A stretch of 8,528 nt of DNA from Nitrospirota bacterium (GTDB taxonomy: Bacteria > Nitrospirota > Nitrospiria > JACQBZ01): NCBI GenBank assembly GCA_016198945.1, contig JACQHO010000034.1, positions 1 through 8,528 of the forward strand, written 5' to 3'. This document shows, piece by piece, positions 1-6,292 of the stretch (within the stretch, counting starts at the first letter, position 1; each line of letters starts with the position of its first letter). The notes under the pieces were generated by a model that saw only the letters and a program-made list of their open reading frames with translations, was not told where the DNA came from and made no database searches. Both the position numbers and the translations under genes were made by a program.

Positions 1-1335
1 TCGTTCGCCTCCGGAAAGCGTGCTCACCGTGGATCGAAGTCGTTCCGGTGGAAACAGAAAGTCTTGAAGGTAGCCCGCGACATGACGGGAGCGGCCGTTG
101 ATCGTGACGGACTGGCCTCCGCCGACGATTTCCATCAGCGTGGCCCCGGGATCGAGGAGGTTGCGCTGCTGATCGAAATAGGCCGTCTGAAGCCGCGTGC
201 CGCGATAGAGACGGCCGGAATCGGGCGGCAGGTCGCCCAGGAGCAGCTTAATCAGCGTGGACTTTCCGGCGCCGTTGGGCCCGATGATCCCGATGCGATC
301 CCCGCGCATGATGCGTGTCGTAAAATCACGGATGACAACGGTATCCCCATAACGGTAATTGACCTTCTCGGCCTCGAACACAAGCTGTCCGGACTTCCCA
401 CCCTCTTCCAGCTTAAGATCGGCGAGGCCGATACGATCCCTTCGCTGACGGCGCTGTTCGCGCAACGCCTCAAGCGCGCGCACCCGTCCTTCGTTGCGTG
501 TGCGGCGGGCCTTGACACCCTGACGGATCCAGACCTCTTCCTGGGACAGCTTCTTATCGAACAACGCATTGTGCTGTGCTTCGACCGCAAGCTGTTCGGC
601 CTTCAGACGAAGATACTCGTTGTAACTTCCGGGCCAGGACCTGAGAAGACCGCGATCCAGCTCAATGATGCGCGATGAGAGCCGCTTGAGGAATGCGCGG
701 TCGTGGCTGATGAACAGCACCGCGCCCGGGTAATCGGCCAGGAAATCCTCAAGCCAGGTGATCGCCTCTATATCGAGATGATTGGTGGGTTCATCTAAAA
801 GCAGCAGATCCGGCTCGCAAACCAGCGCACGGGCCAGCAGCGCACGCCGACGCCACCCGCCCGAAAGGGCCTGCATCCGGGTCTCGCCGTCCAGCCCCAG
901 ACGCGACAGCACGGTCTCGACACGCTGTTCCACGGCCCAGCCGCCGCGCGAATCCAGCTCATGCTGCAGTTCCGAGAGCCGCGCGACCGCGGCAGGCGTA
1001 GGGTCATGCGCAAGCTCCGAGGCGGCGCGATGGTATTGCGAAAGCAGACGCCCCATCTCGGCCAACCCGCCGGCCACGGTATCAAAAACGGTGTCGGGGC
1101 TGTCGTTCGCGACCTCCTGCGCCAGATGCGCAACGCGCGTGCCCGGACGGATCCAGACCGTGCCGGAATCGGGCGCGATTTCGCCGATGACCAGGCTCAT
1201 CAAGGAGGATTTGCCCTCGCCGTTACGGCCTACAAGGCAGACCCGCTCTCCGCGACGGATCTCCAGGTTCACGCCTTCCAGAAGGGGGCGCAGACCGTAG
1301 GCGAGCGAAACATTCTCAAGGCGGAGTAACGGCAA
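1..1335 (-). CDS. uup: ABC-F family ATPase, Uup type (3' end cut by window edge)
   Basis: A cytoplasmic soluble ABC protein with two nucleotide-binding domains and no membrane segment. Uup-type ABC-F proteins act on ribosomes or nucleic-acid intermediates. The 445 visible residues show Walker A GRNGEGKS (36-43), signature LSGGW (157-161), Walker B LLLLDEPTN (177-185) and an H-loop SHD (210-212). The linker at 266-285 carries IRQGVKARRTRNEGRV, the feature that points to Uup rather than EttA. A second Walker A GPNGAGKST (352-360) and signature LSGGE (440-444) follow. The second Walker B and the C-terminal coiled coil of the roughly 635-residue family lie beyond the left edge. The start is a TTG at 1335-1333, 2 bp after the stop of the upstream TPR lipoprotein gene. 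It is chosen because the next residues (PLLRLENVSLAYG) align with the usual family N-terminus and no ATG is near. Co-transcription with the lipoprotein is likely. Confidence 0.93.
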   Translation of the reverse strand, partial: MPLLRLENVSLAYGLRPLLEGVNLEIRRGERVCLVGRNGEGKSSLMSLVIGEIAPDSGTVWIRPGTRVAHLAQEVANDSPDTVFDTVAGGLAEMGRLLSQYHRAASELAHDPTPAAVARLSELQHELDSRGGWAVEQRVETVLSRLGLDGETRMQALSGGWRRRALLARALVCEPDLLLLDEPTNHLDIEAITWLEDFLADYPGAVLFISHDRAFLKRLSSRIIELDRGLLRSWPGSYNEYLRLKAEQLAVEAQHNALFDKKLSQEEVWIRQGVKARRTRNEGRVRALEALREQRRQRRDRIGLADLKLEEGGKSGQLVFEAEKVNYRYGDTVVIRDFTTRIMRGDRIGIIGPNGAGKSTLIKLLLGDLPPDSGRLYRGTRLQTAYFDQQRNLLDPGATLMEIVGGGQSVTINGRSRHVAGYLQDFLFPPERLRSTVSTLSGGER

Positions 1336-1337
1336 GT

Positions 1338-1916
1338 CTAAATCCGATCCATCTCTTCCTTCACGTCCTGCGCAAGCCGATGCTCCGGATGCGCCCCGAC
1401 CAGTTGCGTCCAGGTCTGCTTTGCCCCGGCAATGTCCCGCTTCGATTGGAGCAGAATCAGCCCCTTGTTGTAAAGCGCCTCCGGGTGATCCTTTTGTATC
1501 CCCAGGATCATCTCCAGTTGTTTAAGCGCCTCGTCCGGCTTCTGCATGAAGATCAAGCAATTGGAAAGACTCAACCGGGCGAGCAGATTTTTCGGATCGG
1601 ACTTCAAGGCCATTTCGTAATACTCCTGCGACTTCTCGAACCGCTGGATCATGAAATTGGCGTCTCCAAGGCTGACCAGGGCCTGGACGTTGTTCGGTTC
1701 CTGTTCGACCTTCTTTTTGTCCGCCTGTATCTTCTCCATCGAAAAACCGGTCGGGTCAAGGGGGACGATATAGAGCGAAAGCGGTTGAGGCGGCGGGGGC
1801 ATGGACGGCATCGCCTGCGGAGGCGGGCTTGACGGCGCGGACGGCGCTGGCGATTCGTTCTGGGAGCAGCCGGCCAACAGAATGATGACGGAAATGATCA
1901 GCGAACCTCTTTTCAT
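1338..1916 (-). CDS. TPR-repeat lipoprotein with Pro-rich linker
   Basis: A 192-residue predicted lipoprotein. The signal peptide is short (KR, then a hydrophobic stretch) and ends in the lipobox LLAGC, so Cys17 would be lipidated. Ser at +2 is compatible with outer-membrane sorting. A low-complexity Pro/Ser/Met linker follows (about 20-46). Three tetratricopeptide repeats can be read at about 77-110, 111-144 and 145-178, each with the small/aromatic pattern and a closing DPxN- or HPE-like turn. TPR lipoproteins act as scaffolds in envelope assembly, but the partner cannot be named from sequence. The start is supported by AAAGGAG seven bases upstream, the clearest ribosome-binding site in the window. 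It is the first gene of an operon with uup, whose TTG start lies 2 bp downstream of the stop. Confidence 0.85.
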   Translation of the reverse strand: MKRGSLIISVIILLAGCSQNESPAPSAPSSPPPQAMPSMPPPPQPLSLYIVPLDPTGFSMEKIQADKKKVEQEPNNVQALVSLGDANFMIQRFEKSQEYYEMALKSDPKNLLARLSLSNCLIFMQKPDEALKQLEMILGIQKDHPEALYNKGLILLQSKRDIAGAKQTWTQLVGAHPEHRLAQDVKEEMDRI

Positions 1917-1920
1917 CGAG

Positions 1921-1929
1921 ATCTCCTTT
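1921..1929 (-). promoter_or_regulatory. Shine-Dalgarno site of the TPR lipoprotein gene
   Basis: On the minus strand, AAAGGAGAT lies a few bases upstream of the ATG at 1916-1914. It is the only strong anti-SD match at a gene start in this window, in contrast to the other genes. Confidence 0.75.
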
Positions 1930-1948
1930 TGTGATGGGCGGAGGAAGG

Positions 1949-1977
1949 AAAGTAACAGGTTTGCCTGAAAATTTCAA
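1949..1977 (-). promoter_or_regulatory. sigma70-type promoter of the TPR lipoprotein-uup operon
   Basis: On the minus strand, a -35 TTGAAA (1977-1972) and a -10 TACTTT (1954-1949) are separated by exactly 17 bp. The predicted start of transcription is near 1942, leaving a leader of about 25 nt that contains the AAAGGAG site. Read by eye from consensus only. Confidence 0.6.
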
Positions 1978-2020
1978 GATGGAAGATGGGACCTCCCGGC
2001 AGGGCCCTCAGCCGTTGTTC

Positions 2021-2049
2021 TTGAAAATAACCGACGGCTCCGGTACAAT
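2021..2049 (+). promoter_or_regulatory. sigma70-type promoter of tatD
   Basis: A -35 TTGAAA (2021-2026) and a -10 TACAAT (2044-2049) are separated by 17 bp. The predicted transcription start is near 2056-2057, giving a leader of about 20 nt without a clear Shine-Dalgarno sequence. The -35 sits inside a loose inverted repeat, AGCCGT (2010-2015) and ACGGCT (2034-2039), which might be an operator but is short enough to be chance. Confidence 0.65.
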
Positions 2050-2076
2050 TCAGGCCGGTCCACGACACGATAGAAA

Positions 2077-2856
2077 ATGCTGATCGACAGTCATACCCAT
2101 TTATATGATCCGGCCTACGATGCCGACCGAGACGATGTCATCGCCCGCGCGCACGATGCCGGGGTGAAGGCGATGATTGCGGTCGGCTGCGATCTGGAGA
2201 CCAGCCGTCGCGCCGTTGAATCGGCCGACCGGAATGAGATGATCTACGCCACGATCGGAGTCCATCCGCACGAGGTGAAACATTGCAACGATTCCACGCT
2301 GGCCGCACTTGAGAAACTGTCCGCGCACAAGAAAGTGGTCGGATACGGCGAGATCGGGCTGGATTATTACTATCTGCATTCTCCCAAAGAGGCGCAACTT
2401 CGGCAGTTCCGCCTCCAGATCGGCCTGGCCAAGACCCTCGGCCTCCCGATGGTGGTCCATTCACGCGATGCAAAGGAGGACACACTGGCCGTCTTGAAAG
2501 AGGAGGGGGGAGAGACGGTCGGCGGCGTCATGCATTGTTTTACGGGCGATCTTGAAATGGCCCGCGCCGCGATCGGGATGAACTTTTTCATCTCGTTCTC
2601 CGGCGTGCTGACCTTTGCAAACGCCCGGGCGCTGCGAGAAACGGCCCGCGCGCTTCCGCTGGACCGGATGATGGTCGAGACCGACTGCCCTTATCTCACG
2701 CCCGTTCCCCACCGGGGAAGGCGGAACGAGCCGGCCTATCTGCCCCATACCGCCCGGATCCTGGCCGGGCTGCATCCTGACCGTCCTCCGGACGAAGTCA
2801 TGAAGATGACGGCCGACAACGCCGCGCGACTTTTTAAGATCAATAAGTGCCTATAG
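2077..2856 (+). CDS. tatD: TatD family metal-dependent deoxyribonuclease
   Basis: A 259-residue TIM-barrel metallohydrolase of the TatD/YcfH family, full length. TatD proteins are cytoplasmic Mg-dependent 3'-5' DNases linked to DNA repair and related housekeeping roles. The metal ligands are visible: HTH at 6-8, Glu92 in GEIGLDYYY, His128 in HSRD, His153 in MHCFTG and Asp203 in ETDCPYLTP. The family signature PHRGRRNEPAYLPH follows at 211-224. The start is fixed by MLIDSHTHL, which begins directly with the first metal-binding strand. The gene appears to be monocistronic: its own sigma70-like promoter lies 27 bp upstream of the ATG, and the kinase operon downstream has a separate promoter. No Shine-Dalgarno sequence is evident. 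Paralogues within the family (YcfH, YjjV) cannot be told apart with certainty by eye. Confidence 0.95.
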   Translation: MLIDSHTHLYDPAYDADRDDVIARAHDAGVKAMIAVGCDLETSRRAVESADRNEMIYATIGVHPHEVKHCNDSTLAALEKLSAHKKVVGYGEIGLDYYYLHSPKEAQLRQFRLQIGLAKTLGLPMVVHSRDAKEDTLAVLKEEGGETVGGVMHCFTGDLEMARAAIGMNFFISFSGVLTFANARALRETARALPLDRMMVETDCPYLTPVPHRGRRNEPAYLPHTARILAGLHPDRPPDEVMKMTADNAARLFKINKCL

Positions 2857-2900
2857 GAGCAGCCGCATCGGTCGTCCAAAATGTCTTAACCGCCTGTTTA

Positions 2901-2929
2901 TTGACTGATTTCGACCTTCATGCTACATT
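2901..2929 (+). promoter_or_regulatory. sigma70-type promoter of the kinase operon, predicted leaderless start
   Basis: A -35 TTGACT (2901-2906), a 17-bp spacer and a -10 TACATT (2924-2929). Transcription would begin near 2936-2937, and the ATG at 2938 begins eight bases after the end of the -10. The messenger would have no leader, or at most two bases. An in-frame ATG at 2920 lies inside the promoter spacer and could not be in this transcript. Confidence 0.65.
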
Positions 2930-2937
2930 CATTACGT

Positions 2938-4842
2938 ATGAATACACCGGTCCATTTTGGGAAATACCTCTTAATCGATAAAGTCGGCACGGGCGGGATG
3001 GCCGAGCTCTTTATGGCCAAGCAGAGCGGCCTCAAGGGCTTTGAAAAGGTGATGGCGATCAAGCGGATCCTTCCCCACCTCACCGAGGACGCTGAATTCA
3101 TTTCGATGTTCGTCAACGAGGCCAAACTGGCCGCGCTTTTGACCCACCAAAACATCGTCCAGATATTCGACCTCGGCCATATCGAAAACGCCTTTTTCAT
3201 CGCGATGGAATATGTCATGGGCAGGGATCTGCGCACGATCCTCCACCGCGCAAAATCCCTGAATCAACCCATGTCGGTCGGCCACGCCCTTCTGATCATC
3301 AGCAAGGTCTGCGCCGGGCTGGATTACGCCCACCGCAAGAAGGACCTGAGCGGCCGGGAGCTGAATATCGTCCATCGGGATATCAGTCCCCAGAACATCC
3401 TGGTTTCCTACGAGGGCGAGGTGAAATTAGTTGATTTCGGGATCGCGAAGGCCGCCTCCCAAAGTTCCGAAACGCGGACCGGCATTCTCAAAGGCAAACT
3501 GTCTTACATGGCGCCCGAACAGGCCCGGGGACGCGAGGTCGACCGGCGCGCGGATATTTTTGCGATCGGGATCGTGCTGTACGAAATGCTCACCGGGCAC
3601 AAGCTGTTCAAGGGCGACAACGACTTCAATACGCTGGAGAAGGTCCGCGAGGCCAAGGTGGAACCGCCGCCCACGTCCCTGAACAAAGAGGTCGCCCCGG
3701 AACTGGAGGCGATCATCCTCAAAGCGCTGGCCAAGGAGCCCGAAGACCGTTTTCAGTCCGCGGCCGAGCTTCAGACGGCGCTGGAAGACCATATGTCCCA
3801 GAAAGGACATGACTTCAGCACCGTCCGCTTGGCCCAGTATCTCCAAAACCTCTTTCAACACGACATTGAACAGGACAGTCGCAGGTTCCATCTGGCCGGA
3901 GGCGCAGCCCCGACCGTCTCCCTGGACGCCGCCGACCAGAGCACCCTGATCCGGAAACGCGGACCGGCGGCGGAATCCACGCCGTCCCATCCAAGCCGTC
4001 GAATCCGAACTCCGATCCCGCTTCGCAAACCGGCTGAACCGTCGTTCATTCTCGTCACGATTCTGACCATCCTGATCGTCATGGGAGGAGCCACGCTCGT
4101 CTCGATGATCAACCCGCCGATCCTTTCATTCCTGTCCGGTTCTTATCCGGAGGTGAATGCCGCCGTTGTTCGACTTTCCCGCTGGCCCGGCCATGCGTTG
4201 GGATGGGCATCGGGCATCCTAACGGATCGTCCGGTCTCCCCCGTTATACCGTCGGGCTTGGTCGAAACCGCGCCGACAGCCGTCACCTCGGACGAGACCG
4301 ATCCATCGGCATCCGGATCCGCCGTCGAGCCCGCCCCGCTTGGAATGACTTCCTTCCCCGTGGATGAAACGGAAGAGCCCGAACGGATCTTGACGCCGAT
4401 GGAGAAGGAGGAGGTTCGAACGCTTCTTCGGAACGCCAAGGCGGCCTATGATCAAGGCCGGCTGGACGATGTGGAGCGAATGCTCCGCCGGATTATTGAT
4501 CTCAATCCAAATGTTCCGGTCGTCTATCATCTCCTCGGCACAGTGACGCTGGAACGAAAGGACCCGGACGGGGCGCTTCGCATTTTTGAGGAGGCTTCCA
4601 GAACATTTCCGGATTATCCCCTCTTGCATTATGACCTCGGTTTTTTGTATTTTAATCAAGGCGTGGTTTCACTGGCCGAGGACGAATTGCAAAAGGGCCT
4701 GATCCTGAACCCCAAAGCTCCGATGGCCGAGCGGGCCCGGGCCGTGATTCTGGAAATCGGACGGTCTCCTTCCGGTGTAAAATCCAAGGGTGCGACCGCC
4801 GCCACGGCCTCGCAACCGGAATCAAGCGAGTCCAAACCGTGA
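2938..4842 (+). CDS. membrane Ser/Thr protein kinase with C-terminal TPR domain
   Basis: A 634-residue bacterial Hanks-type (PknB-like) kinase. From the 2938 start the visible elements are P-loop GTGGMAE (17-23), the ATP Lys in AIKRI (Lys42), catalytic loop HRDISPQN with Asp148, DFG at 166-168, and APEQ near 192-195. A Ser/Thr-rich activation loop (SQSSETRTGILKG) lies between the last two. A basic juxtamembrane linker leads to one membrane helix (about 369-391). A Pro/Ser-rich stretch then leads to about three TPR-like repeats (about 496-597), which should be extracytoplasmic. The kinase would therefore face the cytoplasm with a TPR sensor or docking domain outside. I prefer ATG 2938 over 2920 because the promoter covers 2920 and the kinase fold begins with HFGKYLLIDKVG. 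The stop overlaps the next gene's GTG by 4 bp (GTGA), implying translational coupling to the FHA protein. The catalytic loop has Ser where many kinases have Lys (HRDLKPEN), a variant common in myxobacterial kinases. Confidence 0.93.
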   Translation: MNTPVHFGKYLLIDKVGTGGMAELFMAKQSGLKGFEKVMAIKRILPHLTEDAEFISMFVNEAKLAALLTHQNIVQIFDLGHIENAFFIAMEYVMGRDLRTILHRAKSLNQPMSVGHALLIISKVCAGLDYAHRKKDLSGRELNIVHRDISPQNILVSYEGEVKLVDFGIAKAASQSSETRTGILKGKLSYMAPEQARGREVDRRADIFAIGIVLYEMLTGHKLFKGDNDFNTLEKVREAKVEPPPTSLNKEVAPELEAIILKALAKEPEDRFQSAAELQTALEDHMSQKGHDFSTVRLAQYLQNLFQHDIEQDSRRFHLAGGAAPTVSLDAADQSTLIRKRGPAAESTPSHPSRRIRTPIPLRKPAEPSFILVTILTILIVMGGATLVSMINPPILSFLSGSYPEVNAAVVRLSRWPGHALGWASGILTDRPVSPVIPSGLVETAPTAVTSDETDPSASGSAVEPAPLGMTSFPVDETEEPERILTPMEKEEVRTLLRNAKAAYDQGRLDDVERMLRRIIDLNPNVPVVYHLLGTVTLERKDPDGALRIFEEASRTFPDYPLLHYDLGFLYFNQGVVSLAEDELQKGLILNPKAPMAERARAVILEIGRSPSGVKSKGATAATASQPESSESKP

Positions 4843-5429
4843 AAGTCACCTGCGACGGCTGCCATACCATCTATGACCTCCCGGAGGGCAAGGAGGGCCA
4901 GATGGGCTGCCCGTATTGCGAACATGTAAACCGTCCGAAACAAGCCGGCACAGGGAAGATGAAGATTCCGATTCCCCAGAATGATGTTCTGGATCAGAGC
5001 AAAACGATGCTGGGACCGATGGACGGAATTCTCTCGGATGAGAATTCGACCGTTGTCCGCCAGGCCGTTGCCGGCCGGATGATGGGCCTTTCTCCCAGCC
5101 ATGAAACGGCGCTCGTCATCCTGGAAGGGGACGGCAAGGGCAAGCGGATCGTGCTGGCCAAAAGCCAGCTCACGCTCGGCCGGAAACAGGCCGACGTGGT
5201 TTTGTCCGATCCCGAAGCCTCCCGCCGGCATTGCGCGCTGCTGCTCTACGGCGACTTCGCCGTGGTCAAGGATATGGCCAGCGCCAATGGGACCAAGGTC
5301 AATGACCGCGTCGTGAAAGAAGCGCTGATCAAATCCGGGGACAGGATTCAGATCGGCGCCACCGTCTTTCAATTCATCCTGTCGCCCAAGACCGCTCCTC
5401 CGTCCGGCCCATCCAATCGAAATGCGTGA
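4839..5429 (+). CDS. zinc-ribbon and FHA-domain protein
   Basis: A 196-residue cytoplasmic protein. The N-terminus has two CxxC pairs (Cys5/Cys8 and Cys24/Cys27, CPYC), a zinc-ribbon arrangement resembling the short ribbon found at the start of many deltaproteobacterial signalling proteins. A flexible linker (about 32-88) includes Thr-containing segments QSKTMLG and NSTVVRQ. The FHA domain spans about 91-183 and keeps the phosphothreonine-binding set: Gly114-Arg115 in TLGRK, Ser128 and His131 in SRRHC, and NGT at 150-152 followed by Asn155. It is expected to bind phosphothreonine peptides, most plausibly on or produced by the kinase encoded just upstream. The start is a GTG that overlaps the kinase stop by 4 bp, with no clear Shine-Dalgarno. 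The stop overlaps the next gene by 8 bp. Confidence 0.9.
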   Translation: MKVTCDGCHTIYDLPEGKEGQMGCPYCEHVNRPKQAGTGKMKIPIPQNDVLDQSKTMLGPMDGILSDENSTVVRQAVAGRMMGLSPSHETALVILEGDGKGKRIVLAKSQLTLGRKQADVVLSDPEASRRHCALLLYGDFAVVKDMASANGTKVNDRVVKEALIKSGDRIQIGATVFQFILSPKTAPPSGPSNRNA

Positions 5430-6273
5430 AAAATTTCGACTGACACAGTCCATGCTCACATTCGAAGCGGTGATGGTGTTCCTCGCGCTCCTGATCGGAT
5501 TATCCGCTTGCGAGAAAACCCCGGACGACATGGTGCGGGTTCCGGCCGGTGAATTTTTAATGGGAACGGACGACGTGGACGCCGATAACAGGGCGCTGGA
5601 CCACGGACTGCCGCATCCCTGGTATGAAGACGAGCATCCGTTGCATCGGGTGAGCCTCCCGGCCTTTTTCATGGACGCCACCGAAGTGACCTATGAACAG
5701 TACAAAAAATTCGCGGACGCCACGCGACATCCGCTTCCGGACGACTGGACGAACGGGACCTATCCCTCAGGCAAGGCCCGTTTCCCGGTGGCTTACGTAA
5801 ATTGGTTTGATGCCGAGGCCTACTGCCGCTGGGCCGGAAAGCGCCTTCCCACGGAAGAGGAATGGGAAAAGGCCGCGCGGGGGCCGGACAGTCTCAAATA
5901 TCCCTGGGGCAATTTTTTTGCCCCGGCGCCGGCAAACATCGCCAAAGGGGCCGTGATGATTGCATCGTCCGTTGCGGTCGGACAATACAAGGACGGCAAG
6001 AGCCCTTACGGCGCCCATGACATGATCGGAAACGTCTGGGAATGGACGGACAGCTGGTACCGGGCTTATCCCGGAAACAACGCCCGGAATGAGAATTTCG
6101 GCCAGGTGTTTCGCGTGACCCGCGGACTGTCCTTCATGGGCGTCGGCCATTATTCGGGAGAAGCCTACACCGAGGTCGCTTCGATCATCGCGCGCGCCTC
6201 GTTTCGATCGTATGATTTCCCAACCTCGCGCTTAACCGATCTTGGGTTCCGATGCGCACGATCCGTTCGATAG
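5422..6273 (+). CDS. SUMF1/FGE-fold lipoprotein, probably non-catalytic
   Basis: A 283-residue predicted lipoprotein with a formylglycine-generating-enzyme (SUMF1, DUF323) fold. The N-terminus has Arg/Lys followed by a hydrophobic stretch and lipobox LSAC, so Cys30 would be lipidated. Glu at +2 fits outer-membrane sorting. The domain spans about 36-282: VRVPAGEFLMGT, the VSLPAFFMDATEVTYEQY stretch, PVAYVNWFDAEAYCRWAGKRLPTEEEWEKAAR, PWGN, GNVWEWTDSW (203-212) and terminal LGFRCAR. Active bacterial FGEs carry two cysteines in the RGGSW-CxxxxC region. Here the equivalent is RGLSFMGVGHYSGEAY (234-249) with none, so cofactor-type FGly synthesis is unlikely. The start at 5422 supplies the basic n-region that the downstream Met11 would lose. 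In type VI systems a periplasmic SUMF1 protein (TagR) stimulates the kinase PpkA, and a similar sensor role for the kinase two genes upstream is my inference. Confidence 0.9.
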   Translation: MREKFRLTQSMLTFEAVMVFLALLIGLSACEKTPDDMVRVPAGEFLMGTDDVDADNRALDHGLPHPWYEDEHPLHRVSLPAFFMDATEVTYEQYKKFADATRHPLPDDWTNGTYPSGKARFPVAYVNWFDAEAYCRWAGKRLPTEEEWEKAARGPDSLKYPWGNFFAPAPANIAKGAVMIASSVAVGQYKDGKSPYGAHDMIGNVWEWTDSWYRAYPGNNARNENFGQVFRVTRGLSFMGVGHYSGEAYTEVASIIARASFRSYDFPTSRLTDLGFRCARSVR

Positions 6274-6292
6274 TCCCCCCGCGAGCAAAAGA

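Noticed and set aside
64..678. A 204-codon plus-strand open frame
   Set aside because: It is opposite the second half of uup, whose Walker A and linker motifs are unmistakable on the minus strand.
2920..2937. Upstream ATG at 2920 as the kinase start
   Set aside because: It falls inside the promoter spacer and -10 region, adds six residues not needed by the kinase fold, and has no SD.
3427..3990. A 187-codon minus-strand open frame
   Set aside because: Antisense to the kinase catalytic domain, low-complexity Gly/Arg-rich translation, no motif.
4656..5681. A 341-codon minus-strand open frame opposite the kinase, FHA and SUMF1 genes
   Set aside because: It runs antisense across three genes with clear domain motifs, and its own translation shows no recognisable fold or motif. 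It is a high-GC shadow frame.
6242..6292. In-frame TTG at 6242 as the start of the Pro-rich protein
   Set aside because: It would overlap the SUMF1 gene by 32 bp and put 17 acidic and polar residues before MKK and the membrane helix. The ATG at 6293 gives a standard anchor.
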